Source: Membranihabitans marinus | GTDB taxonomy: Bacteria > Bacteroidota > Bacteroidia > Chitinophagales > Saprospiraceae | Reading direction: 5' to 3' | DNA: 56,847 nt | Assembly: GCF_021729155.1 (NCBI RefSeq) | Contig: NZ_JAJQYA010000034.1 | Coordinates: forward strand, 1-56,847 | Part shown: positions 15,553 through 24,637 of the stretch, one piece after another | Layout of the letters: each line of letters starts with the position of its first letter | How positions within the stretch are numbered: the first letter of the stretch is position 1 | Position numbers and translations under genes: made by a program | The notes under the pieces: model-generated | Database searches by the model: none | What the model saw: the letters and a program-made list of their open reading frames with translations, nothing else | What the model was told of the DNA's origin: nothing

Positions 15553-17874
15553 TTAAAGTTCAAATCCAAAATTCACAGTAGGAAATAAAGGCAGAAATCC
15601 ATAGACCCGCAGTTGCCCGCTTTCCTCTGGTGCCACATAGAAGGGGTTGACTTTGTCGTAGGCATTGTAGACCCCCAGTCCAAACCATTGCTTTTTATCC
15701 TTGCGTTTGGTTCGCCATTCTCGATCAAGACTAATATCCAATCGGTGGTATGATGGCATACGCAAATTATTGACTTCTCCAATAATGGGGAAGTTTGACG
15801 ATATGATGTCACTATCAGAATTGATGCTATTAGGGACGGTGAAAGGCCGACCACTTTTATAGATCCATTGGCCTGACAGTTTGTAGTCTTTTCTAAATTT
15901 CCAAATGACTAGGAGGTTGAGACTGTGGCGATAGTCGAAGTCGGCGGCAAAACTCCTTCCTCCATTGAGAGTGGGATATTGTGCTTTGGAATGGGCGTAG
16001 GTGTAGGATATAGATCCATGAAGTTTTCCTTGGGTTTTTTGCATCATAAGTTCTAAGCCCAAGCTCCGATTCATCCCATTGCGGTGAAGGTGGTTGGGGT
16101 ATTCAATAATGGATTGGTATTCGTCTAACGACGGAATGAATTTGGTCAAATTGTTTTGCCTTTTGACATAGAATTCTACACTTAATCGGTCTATGAAATG
16201 ATCTAATGTTTGAAAATATCCAAGTGACCATTGATGTGAAGTAGAAATGGGTATTTCATCGTTGGCGCTGGCGTAGTATTCTCGATAGTGACCAGTTAAA
16301 TCTGTATACCCTAACAAGGCCATCGTCTGTTGTTGATAATTATAGGCAGCGTTAAAGGAGGAATTTTTGTTGAGGTGGTATGTGGTTAAGATTTTTGGTT
16401 CTGGGAGTAGTCGGACGGTCGAAGGGGCGTTGTAAAAGGGCAGTCGTATCCCTGTTTTAATGAACCAACGAGGATTGAAAGTGTATTGCATATCTGCAAA
16501 ACCCGCAGTGGTAGAGATGGACCTTTGGCTAAGAGTGTCCGATAGAGCAAAATTGGTAGATACTACATTTTTTATTTTTTCTTCTTCCTTCCTATAGCTA
16601 AATATGCTGTAATCCATTACTTCTCTTTCAATACCGTAATTTAGTTTTATTTGGGAATTGAATTCAGTCTCTCCTGTTACATTCCATTTATAGGATTGGA
16701 TGGAATTTCCCGATCCTTCTTGTCTTAATATAAATCTAGATAGGGTGTCATTACTGCCGTAACCACTGAATATGTTTCCCGATGGATCTTCTAGGTCGAG
16801 GTATTCATGGTTGTATTTAGAATAGCTCGCATGGGCTTTTAATGTCGTCTTATGGTTGAGGTAGAAACTGTAATTTAATGCGAGGGCGGAATTCTTATTA
16901 ATTAAAATTTCATCGGAATCGCCGTCGAGAAAATCGATGTGGTCGTCGGTTATTATTGAACTCAAGGATAGGTGGTGCTGAGGGCTGATTCTAGCATCGA
17001 TACGACCATTGAAGTCGAGAAATCGATAATTGAAGCTATTGCCCTTCATAATTCTTCTTTTTTTCTTGGTAATCGGACCGGTAACTAGGTCTACTAGGGA
17101 ACGTCGTAGTCCAAGGGAGTAGCTAATGCGGTCCTTCCATAGAGGGCCTGTTATCTTGGCCCTTGAATAAATAAAACCCAGATCTAAGTACTGTATATGT
17201 TCTTTAAAATTTCCCTGAGCTGACCGTATATCCATGACGGAGGACAATCGCCCACCGAATTGAGAGGGCCAGTAACTTTTATAAAAATCCACAGAATTGA
17301 TCATTTCGGAGTGAAATATGGAGATAAAGCCTCCGATGTGATTGACATTGTAAAGGGTGGCGCCGTCGAAGAGAATTTGGTTTTGGTCTTGATCTCCACC
17401 GCGAACATAGAGCTGGGCATAGCCTTCTCTGCCTTCACTGATGCCGGGTAGAAAGGCGATGGATTTTATGACATCCGAAGTGCCGATAAAGGAGGGCAGA
17501 CTGGATAGAAATTCCATGGGGATGTCTTGGTGCCCGTTGGCGGCGTTGCGATGGTAGGCCTCTTGGCCGTAGATCACTATGGTGGCCAATTCTTGATTGG
17601 TGAGGGCTATGTTGAGTTGAGGAGCTACTTCCTTGATCTGAAATAGGCTGTCTTTGAAACCTACGTAACTGACCTTGATGGAGTCTCCTATGTGGGTGAT
17701 GAGGTGGGCTTTGCCTGCTGCATCGGTATTGACATAGCTGTGATCTGATTTGTTTTCTATGTATGCGAGGTAAAGCGCTTCCCCTGTTTGAGCAGAGGTG
17801 ATGGTAAAAGTAGTGTTTTGCGCCCAGAGCAAATGGGGTAAGCAAGCTAAGAGAAAAAATAAGGTTCTTTTCAT
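15553..17874 (-). CDS. TonB-dependent receptor with carboxypeptidase-like N-terminal domain
   Basis: 773 aa. Signal peptide (1-19, LLWAQ), carboxypeptidase-regulatory-like beta-sandwich (about 22-95, with VSYVGFKDSLFQI), plug domain (about 117-220, including SDVIKSIAFLPGI, YVRGGDQDQNQILFDGATLYN and QFGGRLSSVMDI), then a 22-strand-type barrel to the C-terminal FGFEL. Imports an unidentified ligand across the outer membrane with energy from TonB-ExbBD. Shorter than SusC receptors and lacking a visible TonB-box consensus I can assign. Paired with the DUF4249 lipoprotein downstream. Confidence 0.93.
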   Translation of the reverse strand: MKRTLFFLLACLPHLLWAQNTTFTITSAQTGEALYLAYIENKSDHSYVNTDAAGKAHLITHIGDSIKVSYVGFKDSLFQIKEVAPQLNIALTNQELATIVIYGQEAYHRNAANGHQDIPMEFLSSLPSFIGTSDVIKSIAFLPGISEGREGYAQLYVRGGDQDQNQILFDGATLYNVNHIGGFISIFHSEMINSVDFYKSYWPSQFGGRLSSVMDIRSAQGNFKEHIQYLDLGFIYSRAKITGPLWKDRISYSLGLRRSLVDLVTGPITKKKRRIMKGNSFNYRFLDFNGRIDARISPQHHLSLSSIITDDHIDFLDGDSDEILINKNSALALNYSFYLNHKTTLKAHASYSKYNHEYLDLEDPSGNIFSGYGSNDTLSRFILRQEGSGNSIQSYKWNVTGETEFNSQIKLNYGIEREVMDYSIFSYRKEEEKIKNVVSTNFALSDTLSQRSISTTAGFADMQYTFNPRWFIKTGIRLPFYNAPSTVRLLPEPKILTTYHLNKNSSFNAAYNYQQQTMALLGYTDLTGHYREYYASANDEIPISTSHQWSLGYFQTLDHFIDRLSVEFYVKRQNNLTKFIPSLDEYQSIIEYPNHLHRNGMNRSLGLELMMQKTQGKLHGSISYTYAHSKAQYPTLNGGRSFAADFDYRHSLNLLVIWKFRKDYKLSGQWIYKSGRPFTVPNSINSDSDIISSNFPIIGEVNNLRMPSYHRLDISLDREWRTKRKDKKQWFGLGVYNAYDKVNPFYVAPEESGQLRVYGFLPLFPTVNFGFEL

Positions 17875-17888
17875 TGCTTTTTTTTTTA

Positions 17889-17919
17889 AAAGCCCAAAGA
17901 GTAATTCTTTGGGCTTTTA
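17889..17919. terminator. Bidirectional-looking terminator before the TonB receptor
   Basis: 13-bp perfect stem (AAAAGCCCAAAGA / TCTTTGGGCTTTT) with a five-base loop, A/T-rich on both sides. It lies in the 72-bp gap between the 217-aa barrel gene and the TonB receptor gene on the minus strand, so it should separate or attenuate the two units. Confidence 0.8.
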
Positions 17920-17946
17920 TATTATCCTAATTGAAAGGAATCATTT

Positions 17947-18600
17947 TTATGGATTCAAGCGATATTGGCAATTAATTGAAAACCCTAATTCCATAAAATA
18001 AAGTTTGTCAACGAATTTGTCGTTTTGTAGTCGTGGTAGGACATCGGAGAATACTTGGCCGTCAATCCGTATTCTGTCATTGACCTTACCGTAGAATCCT
18101 AAGTGTATGCCAGGAGTGATTTTTCTAAATTTAGAATCTATCCCAGAATGGTCTTGGGCCGTAATTAGGGCTTGGAATTCTTCTTTTTTAGACAATCTCA
18201 GATTTAGATGTCCACCCAAAAGTAGGCCAAATCGCTCATAAACATTGAAGTCAAGGGTCAGGGGGACTTTTAAGTAGAGGCTGCGAACGGAAATAGGATT
18301 GTCTTCATCGAATACTAGGTTTCCATCCTGTGTTTTAAGTTGTGGAATATTTTTAAATCCTGTATAGCTGATTAATGCTCCCAATTCAATGCCGAGCATT
18401 CCATCTTTTCGGAATTTAGTTGCTGCCTTAAAACCTGCATTGATGGAATAATCAGGTTTGGTTCTTACCTTATTTGATGCATCATAATACTGTTCTAAGT
18501 AAGTAGTTCCTCCGCCGAGTACGGCATCGAGTTTGATTTGTGCTTGTGCGCTTAAAACAATGCAAGTCACAATTGTAGTTAAGATTGAAATTTTATTCAT
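17947..18600 (-). CDS. Outer-membrane beta-barrel protein (PorT-like), copy 1
   Basis: 217 aa. Signal peptide 1-20 (LSAQAQ). Eight-strand-like barrel pattern of the outer-membrane beta-barrel/PorT-like group: GGGTTYLEQYYDAS, YSINAGFKAATKFRKDGMLGIELG, SLYLKVPLTLDFNVYERFGLLLGGHLNLRL, ending GFSINCQYRLNP. Highly similar to the gene at 19864-20508; the last ~50 residues are identical. Differences cluster in the signal peptide and in two segments likely to be surface loops (PQLKTQDGNLVFDEDN and FQALITAQDHSGIDSK). Follows the repeat-tract lipoprotein gene after 15 bp. Cargo or role unknown. Confidence 0.82.
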   Translation of the reverse strand: MNKISILTTIVTCIVLSAQAQIKLDAVLGGGTTYLEQYYDASNKVRTKPDYSINAGFKAATKFRKDGMLGIELGALISYTGFKNIPQLKTQDGNLVFDEDNPISVRSLYLKVPLTLDFNVYERFGLLLGGHLNLRLSKKEEFQALITAQDHSGIDSKFRKITPGIHLGFYGKVNDRIRIDGQVFSDVLPRLQNDKFVDKLYFMELGFSINCQYRLNP

Positions 18601-18615
18601 TTTTATCGTATTAAT

Positions 18616-19685
18616 TTAATCCCAGAAATTATAGGTGGTTGGGCAAGAATTATATGGTCTAGGTGGATTATTACAACATAAGGTTGCCCACATAGTTCCA
18701 GTTCCTCCTGTAGTACCTCTTCCTACACTCCAATTTATTTTTACTTTAGAATTATCAAATTCATAATAGATTTCATAAGCATCTAGATCATTATATTTAA
18801 CCAGTTGTTTTGAATTACTTTGATATCCTCGATTCCATTCGAAAATGAAGTCTTTTTCTTCAGCATCCGTTACTGAGAAGGCTATATTTCTTGCATATAA
18901 ATTTGTTTTGTAATCGTGCCAACCTCCCCAACTTTTTTTATGGCCAGCAACTCTAATTTCAGTTTTAGTATATCTTAATAGTCCATCTGGTGCAGTATAT
19001 GCTTTTATGCTTAGGAACGCTTTTCTATCCCCTACTTGATAATAACTATCGTGTTTTAATCGTTCACAATTTTCGTCTCCACCATCTCGAAATTGGATTG
19101 TTTTATTTATTCTGTAATCTATAATGTATATACCTCTTATGCTATCGTTTTCATAAAGTGACTCTGCATAGACTAGTTTTTCAGAATCCCCATCTTCTAT
19201 GATGACCAATTTGTCTGGATATATTTTATGTAGACTTTTTCCTACCCAGTACATTTGATTCCTATTAACTATGGTCTTGTAGTGACCTATGTCAATAAGG
19301 GGAGTTACCGTACTATCTAACATGGTAACGATGTCTTGATGTTTTGTTTTCCATTTTATAAATTCTGCTTGAGTCTTTAGCTCGCCAAATTCGTCATTTG
19401 CGTTTGAGATTAATGTTCTTAGACTTTTAAATCCAGATTTTGATTCCCATTGATCCAATTCCTCTTCATTCATATTTAAAATTTTGTCAAGGTCTTCCCT
19501 AAATGATTCAGGATTGGTAAAATGGAGGGCTCCATTTTTAAGAACTACATTTGTAATTCCTGTTTCAATTGATATTTCTTGAAAATTGGGCTGTAATTCA
19601 AGCTCATCACATGAGAAAAATAAAGTGACTGCTAGGAGTAAGGTGAAAAGTCCTAGTTTGTTTGTTTGTTTGTTTGTTTGTTCAT
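18616..19685 (-). CDS. Lipoprotein gene, OFF by frame at a (CAAA)6 tract: likely phase-variable
   Basis: The ATG at 19685 is followed by AA and six CAAA units, after which this frame stops at TAG after ten codons. The frame that carries the protein has no start codon upstream. It runs from 19656 with a perfect lipoprotein signal (LGLFTLLLAVTLFFSC), then DELEL, and stays open through 18616. Four or seven CAAA units would join ATG to it, giving 353 or 357 aa. An internal ATG at 19473 gives 285 aa with no signal peptide. The mature domain is unrecognised, predicted soluble and extracytoplasmic, with a Gly-rich C-terminal segment and several Cys. It lies between two duplicated barrel genes. Confidence 0.85.
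19657..19680 (-). repeat. Tetranucleotide tract (CAAA)6 at the start of the lipoprotein gene
   Basis: Six exact TTTG units on the plus strand, read as CAAA on the coding strand, beginning five bases after the A of the ATG. Since 5+4n must be divisible by 3 for the signal peptide to be in frame, n=4 or 7 is ON while n=5 or the observed n=6 is OFF. The sixth unit is followed by CTAG. Confidence 0.95.
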
Positions 19686-19863
19686 TTTTTTATGATTTTA
19701 AGTGAGTGAGTTAATTGAAAATGCTAAAATATGATTTTAATTGTTAAAAGTGGTTAAAAAAAATAAATAAATAATTTACATATAAATGTAATCGGTGGTA
19801 TATATATTTAAATATTGTTTTGGTTAGGGTTGTTTAGGTTAATTATTTAAAAAGGAATCATTT

Positions 19864-20508
19864 TTATGGATTCAAGCGATATTGGCAATTAATTGAAAAC
19901 CCTAATTCCATAAAATAAAGTTTGTCAACGAATTTGTCGTTTTGTAGTCGTGGTAGGACATCGGAGAATACTTGGCCGTCAATCCGTATTCTGTCATTGA
20001 CCTTGCCGTAGAATCCCAAGTGTATGCCAGGAATGTATTTCCTAAACTTCCCTTGGGAGCCTTGGACGGTATGTAAGGCTTTAATTTCTTCCTTATTAGT
20101 CAATCTCATGTTGAGATGTCCACCCAAAAGTAGGCCAAATCGCTCATAGACATTGAAGTCAAGGGTCAGGGGGACTTTTAAGTAGAGGCTGCGAACGGAA
20201 ATAGGGTGGTCATCATCGAATACCAGATCACCATCTTTCACATCTATCACGGGAATGTTTTTAAATCCGGTATAGCTGATTAACGCTCCCAATTCAATGC
20301 CGAGCATTCCATCTTTTCGGAATTTACTAGTCGCTTTAAATCCAGCATTGATGGAATAATCAGGTTTTGTTCTTACCATATTTGATGCATCATAATATTG
20401 TTCTAGGTAAGTAGTTCCTCCTCCGAGTACGGCATTTAGTTTGATTTGAGCATTTAGCGAGAAAAAAGTACAAAATAGTAAAATGGTGGTAATGGTAAAT
20501 ACTTTCAT
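19864..20508 (-). CDS. Outer-membrane beta-barrel protein (PorT-like), copy 2
   Basis: 214 aa. Signal peptide 1-20 (FFSLNAQ). Same barrel as the gene at 17947-18600. At DNA level about 150 bp at the 3' end, including ten bases past the stop codon, are identical to copy 1, as is most of a central block. Divergent patches lie in the signal peptide, the loop NIPVIDVKDGDLVFDDDH, and EEIKALHTVQGSQGKFRK. The mosaic suggests duplication followed by gene conversion. It precedes the phase-variable lipoprotein gene by 178 bp of AT-rich DNA, so co-transcription is uncertain. Confidence 0.82.
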   Translation of the reverse strand: MKVFTITTILLFCTFFSLNAQIKLNAVLGGGTTYLEQYYDASNMVRTKPDYSINAGFKATSKFRKDGMLGIELGALISYTGFKNIPVIDVKDGDLVFDDDHPISVRSLYLKVPLTLDFNVYERFGLLLGGHLNMRLTNKEEIKALHTVQGSQGKFRKYIPGIHLGFYGKVNDRIRIDGQVFSDVLPRLQNDKFVDKLYFMELGFSINCQYRLNP

Positions 20509-21127
20509 ATTGTGTGATTGGTTTATTTTTTAATGCATGAGTTGCTTTATAATATCGGTTTAATTATGTTTATCTATGTCTGAGACTATTTTAAGGTAGT
20601 AGGTCGTTTATTGAATTTGCTAAAGCGTTTTTTGGGAGGTGTAAATTAATTTGTGTGTCTTTTTGGGTTAAATTTAAACGAATTGTTGCTTGTTTTCGTG
20701 ATTGAATGTGATGATTATTTTTAAAAAATAATTTTATTTGTCAATATTTATTTATGTAATTCTGAAATGGATTGTGTTGTTTGTATTTATTTAAATAATT
20801 ACGATTTTATAATAATGGAATGTTTAATAAAGATCGATAATGGAGACGAAAGGCCAACTCATCCTAAACACAGAGATCAACTCATCCGAAGCACTGTGCT
20901 CCGGCATGTCATTTATAAGATTTATGAAGATCTCAAATGTCTTATCTGATTGAATGAATCAAAAATGGTAAATATTGAATTGTCAGAATCTGATTTGTCA
21001 CACTTTATGCCCAATTTATCCTATTATGTCATTACAGGGAATGAAAAGATATGATCTCTTCTTGTCAGAAGATTGACAATGCAAAAAGTCCGCCAAGCAA
21101 CATTGTTTGATGCTTTATACACCTCAC

Positions 21128-21470
21128 CCACCCGAGGGAATAATCCCTCGGTTCCCTTATCAAATGCCTTTAGTAGGCATTTGGCTCTTTGAGCTGCATT
21201 CGGTAACCCACGGTTTTAACATATCATCCTTTCAGGGACTGAATGCAGTTGCACGAAGTGCAACCCAATTGATTAAATATCAATTGGATGAAGGAGCCAA
21301 GGTCACTGTGCCGAGGCGTGACAGCAACATAATTCGATAGTGTTATCTACCATGCCGAGACGTGATATTGTTAATTTATTTTGAAGACGTAGAGACGCAA
21401 TGCCTTGCGTCTCAAATAAGTGGTGTTAGGAGACGCAAGGCATTGCGTCTCTACGTCGAGGCGTGATTGC
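21128..21470 (+). repeat. 343-bp direct repeat, copy 2
   Basis: Matches 1-343 base for base as far as I can check. To the left it continues with sequence that also occurs, inverted, at 33260-33356. To the right the copies part after GAGGCGTGATTGC (here AACGTAATTCG, there CCTATAAATCG). Confidence 0.9.
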
Positions 21471-21555
21471 AACGTAATTCGATAGGTTTATAGCCACTGC
21501 GCTGTGAAGACACTGCCCTCTAATTCATCAGGTTTCTACTTTAATATATTATGTC

Positions 21556-21636
21556 GTCCTTTCAGGACTTCTTTTCAAGATGACAATTAATTCATAGGGT
21601 TTTACCCTATGCTGACATATTTCGTCCTTTCAGGAC
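21556..21636 (-). repeat. REP-like hairpin cluster
   Basis: GTCCTTTCAGGAC at 21556-21568 and 21624-21636 flanking CATAGGGTTTTACCCTATG at 21593-21611. Same arrangement at 55976-56056. This is the inverted orientation of the composite at 12545. Confidence 0.8.
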
Positions 21637-21819
21637 TTATTTATCAAGCTGGTTTCGCATGATTACTTCGTAATTCGATAGTTTTTTAGCCACTGGCTTT
21701 GGGCAAACCAATCTAATATAATAAGAGAAAAGTCCTGAAGGGACGTAGTCTAATAGCATAGGGTGAAACCCTATGAAAAGGATGCCTTCCTAGAAAAAAG
21801 TCCTGAAGGGACGAAGTAA

Positions 21820-21978
21820 TACGAATTACATTTATAATTAACGGTAATCTTTCGATTTATTAGAAGTTTTACTTCGTTTAAAATACTCGCCGTAGCTACG
21901 GCTATGCCTGTGTTTTTAGCCTCGTCAAACTTCAAATACTCTCGAAATCTTTTCCGTCATTATAAAATGTAATTCGTA
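21820..21978. mobile_element. MITE-like palindromic element, copy 1 (simple)
   Basis: 159 bp bounded by perfect inverted ends TACGAATTAC / GTAATTCGTA. Most of its length is an imperfect palindrome centred near CCGTAGCTACGG. It is flanked by TAA on both sides (21817-21819 and 21979-21981). Removing the element and one TAA restores GACGAAGTAATTCATTTC, found uninterrupted at 12645-12663 and, inverted, near 33658-33675. It has no ORF, so it is non-autonomous. A TAA duplication would fit enzymes making 3-bp TNA duplications, such as the ISL2/IS1031 subgroups of IS5, but that link is inference. Confidence 0.88.
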
Positions 21979-22196
21979 TAATTCATTTCTATCGACAGCA
22001 AACATTTTTTTCTATTAAAATCAAAGTTTGATGTGAATTCAATGATACCATGAATGGTTATGCTCATGGATTTGTCACACTTTTTGCCGAAATAATCATA
22101 TTATATCTAGTATCATTGAATTAAAACAATGATTATCTGTCAAAGAAAGCCTATAGAGCAAAAAGTCCGCCAAATCAACCTTGTTTGATGCCAATA

Positions 22197-22370
22197 CCGT
22201 GGGTTTCACCCACGGCTATTAGACTACGTCCTTTCAGGACTTATTTATAAAGATGTCTGGGTATGACTGAGTATTCTATGATAGAACCTAATTAATTAAG
22301 CTGTTCATTTTACAAAAGGTTCATCTCGATTGATTACTGCATAAAGACGTAGTTGCTTGGTCGCTTACTC
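22197..22370. repeat. Segment with inverted copy at 33020-33180
   Basis: Begins with a CCGTGGG-TTTCA-CCCACGG-type hairpin (22197-22215) and GTCCTTTCAGGAC (22228-22240), followed by ~130 bp of non-palindromic sequence. The reverse complement of 33020-33180 matches with only a few substitutions. Confidence 0.85.
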
Positions 22371-22425
22371 TGAAGATGTAGAAACAAATCGAAGTATAAC
22401 CGATAATTATATATGCATTTGGTAT
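22371..22425 (+). repeat. 55-bp direct repeat, copy 2
   Basis: Identical to 14552-14606; it lies at the right edge of island 3, 55 bp before the yraN stop codon. Confidence 0.85.
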
Positions 22426-22479
22426 AATCGAAATAATCTCTAATGTTTTTAAGGTGATGTTGTTATTGTATTGGACAAT

Positions 22480-22851
22480 TTACCACCCAGGGAAAAAAGC
22501 ATCTACGTAATGCCTAATACTGTAGTGAGGAGGGGCTTTGGCTACGATGCCAATGACGTCAAAGCGACAGGGACCGTCAAATTTATGTTCTTCTAAATAA
22601 TGCCCAGCTGCAATGGCCAGATTTTGCATTTGTCGTTCAGTGATAAATTCTGCCGGTCTACCGTACCGCTCATCGCTCCGGTATTTGACTTCTATGAAAA
22701 CCAAGATATTCTGATCTTGGGCGATAATGTCAACTTCCAATGTGGATTGTCGCCAGTTGAGAGCTATTATGGTATACCCTTTTGTCCTCAAATAGGCAGC
22801 AGCTATTCTCTCACCTTTTTGTCCCAATTCATATGTGCTTAATTTAACCAT
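22480..22851 (-). CDS. YraN/UPF0102 family nuclease-fold protein
   Basis: 123 aa. Typical YraN pattern: ELGQKGERIAAAYLRTKGYTIIALNWR, then EVDIIAQDQNILVFIEVKYR, the D-x(n)-E-V-K arrangement of restriction-endonuclease-like folds, and RFDVIGI in the C-terminal third. Members are related to Holliday-junction resolvases and a DNA-processing role is suspected, but the function is not established. The C-terminus ends YVDAFFPGW, a common family ending. Single gene between island 3 and pgi. Confidence 0.9.
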   Translation of the reverse strand: MVKLSTYELGQKGERIAAAYLRTKGYTIIALNWRQSTLEVDIIAQDQNILVFIEVKYRSDERYGRPAEFITERQMQNLAIAAGHYLEEHKFDGPCRFDVIGIVAKAPPHYSIRHYVDAFFPGW

Positions 22852-22993
22852 ATATTATGATTAATATTACATAAAATAACTGGAGCCTAATCACAGACTG
22901 CCAACCTAAAATTAATCTTTAGACCATAGGTAAATGAGATGATTAGTCCTTCTATTCCGATGGTGTTTTATATATTTACAGAAAAAAAAGACC

Positions 22994-24637
22994 ATGTTAT
23001 CAAAGATTAATCCTACGAATACCAAAAGTTGGGCGCTGTTGACCTCTCATTTTGAGGGGTTAAAAGATCGATCCATCGTCGATCTATTTGACGACCAGCG
23101 TTTCGACGCATTTTCATTGCAATTTAAAGACTTGTATTTTGACTTTTCCAAAAATTTAATAGATACGGAGACATTGTCTTTGTTGCGTGGACTGGCTAAG
23201 GAGTGTAAGTTGGAAGCTGGTATTAAAAGTATGTTTGCCGGTGAAGCCATTAATGAAACCGAAGGTAGAAGTGTTTTTCACACCGCTTTAAGAGCACCAG
23301 AAGGGAGTGAAACCATGATAGGAGGGGAGAATGTCAATCCTGAAGTGTGGCGGGTATTGCATAAAATGGCCGATTTTGTCAATCGATTGAGTTCCGGACA
23401 ATGGACGGGATATACAGGCAAGCCCATAAAGACAGTGGTCAATATAGGCATTGGAGGATCCGACTTGGGGTCGGTAATGGTCTATGAGGCATTGAAACCC
23501 TATCACAGTACAGGTATAGTCTGTGAATTTGTATCCAATATAGACGGCAATCAGATCGCTGAGGTATTGTCTTCATTGAAGGCGGAAGAAACCCTTTTTG
23601 TGGTCGCTTCCAAAACATTTACCACGATAGAGACTATGACCAATGCACAAACAGCCAAAAAATGGTTGTTGGAAGCTGGAGCTAGTGAGGCCGATGTCGC
23701 CAAACATTTTGTAGCCTTGTCGACCAACGAAAATAAGGTGGCTGAATTTGGCATCGATACCGCTAATATGTTTGAATTTTGGGATTGGGTAGGAGGCCGA
23801 TATTCGGTGTCTTCTGCCATTGGGTTGCCCGTCATGTGTGCAATAGGTCCGGACCACTTCTTTGAATTTTTGTCTGGATTGCACGAGATGGATGAGCACT
23901 TTCGAACAACTCCCATTGAGGAAAATATTCCGGTGACCATGGCCTTGATCGGATTGTGGTACAACAACTTTTTTGGGGCTGAGACAGAAGCCATTATCCC
24001 TTATGCTCAATATTTGCATCGTTTTCCCGCTTATTTTCAACAAGGGAATATGGAGAGTAATGGCAAAGGCGTAGATCGATCTGGTGATTACATAGGATAT
24101 CAAACAGGGCCGGTGATTTGGGGAGAGCCAGGGACGAACGGACAACACGCTTTCTTTCAATTGATCCATCAGGGAACCAAGTTGATTCCTTGTGATTTTA
24201 TAGGATTTGCCCGCAGTTTTCATCAGCCAGACCGCCATCAGGATATACTTATGGCCAATTTCTTTGCTCAGACAGAAGCCCTGATGGTGGGTAAGTCAAA
24301 AGAAGAGGTTCGAGAAGAATTAGAGGCCCAAGGTATGGCGGAAGATAAAATAGAGTTTTTGCTGCCTTTTAAAGAATTTACCGGAGATAGACCGACCAAC
24401 ACCTTCTTGTTGAAGGATTTGACTCCTCGATCTTTGGGATGGTTGCTGGCGATGTATGAACACAAAATATTTACCCAAGGTGTGATATGGAATATATTCT
24501 CTTTTGATCAATGGGGAGTGGAATTGGGTAAGGCTTTAGCTAACAAAATACTTACTGAACTGGAAACAGAAAGTGATATTGATAGTCACGATGTATCTAC
24601 TCAGGGGTTGATTCAATTGTATCGTCAATGGAAGTAA
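22994..24637 (+). CDS. pgi: Glucose-6-phosphate isomerase
   Basis: 547 aa, the long bacterial/eukaryotic-type length. Interconverts glucose-6-phosphate and fructose-6-phosphate. Motifs: [50 protein letters not shown], the signature [19 protein letters not shown], and C-terminal DQWGVELGK. An AT-rich TATATATTTAC upstream (near 22967) is a weak promoter candidate. The manA start lies inside the last codons (10-bp overlap), so the two are translationally coupled and act in sequence around fructose-6-phosphate. Confidence 0.97.
   Translation: MLSKINPTNTKSWALLTSHFEGLKDRSIVDLFDDQRFDAFSLQFKDLYFDFSKNLIDTETLSLLRGLAKECKLEAGIKSMFAGEAINETEGRSVFHTALRAPEGSETMIGGENVNPEVWRVLHKMADFVNRLSSGQWTGYTGKPIKTVVNIGIGGSDLGSVMVYEALKPYHSTGIVCEFVSNIDGNQIAEVLSSLKAEETLFVVASKTFTTIETMTNAQTAKKWLLEAGASEADVAKHFVALSTNENKVAEFGIDTANMFEFWDWVGGRYSVSSAIGLPVMCAIGPDHFFEFLSGLHEMDEHFRTTPIEENIPVTMALIGLWYNNFFGAETEAIIPYAQYLHRFPAYFQQGNMESNGKGVDRSGDYIGYQTGPVIWGEPGTNGQHAFFQLIHQGTKLIPCDFIGFARSFHQPDRHQDILMANFFAQTEALMVGKSKEEVREELEAQGMAEDKIEFLLPFKEFTGDRPTNTFLLKDLTPRSLGWLLAMYEHKIFTQGVIWNIFSFDQWGVELGKALANKILTELETESDIDSHDVSTQGLIQLYRQWK

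Larger units (their letters stand above)
20509..22479. repeat. Repeat island 3
   Basis: About 2 kb without a credible gene. 20509-20830 is AT-rich upstream sequence of the barrel gene. 20860-20940 has CACTGTGCTCCGGCATG fragments. 20994-21012 is TTTGTCACACTTTATGCCC. 21040-21210 recurs inverted at 33181-33356, and 21128-21470 is a direct copy of 1-343. Then REP-like hairpins (21556-21636 and 21732-21812), a MITE (21820-21978), the composite tail (to 22090), and 22197-22370 (inverted copy at 33020-33180). 22371-22425 is a direct copy of 14552-14606. Confidence 0.85.

Noticed and set aside
20767-21340. Short plus-strand frames (60 and 77 codons)
   Set aside because: They lie in island 3; the second is inside the 343-bp repeat and has no independent support.
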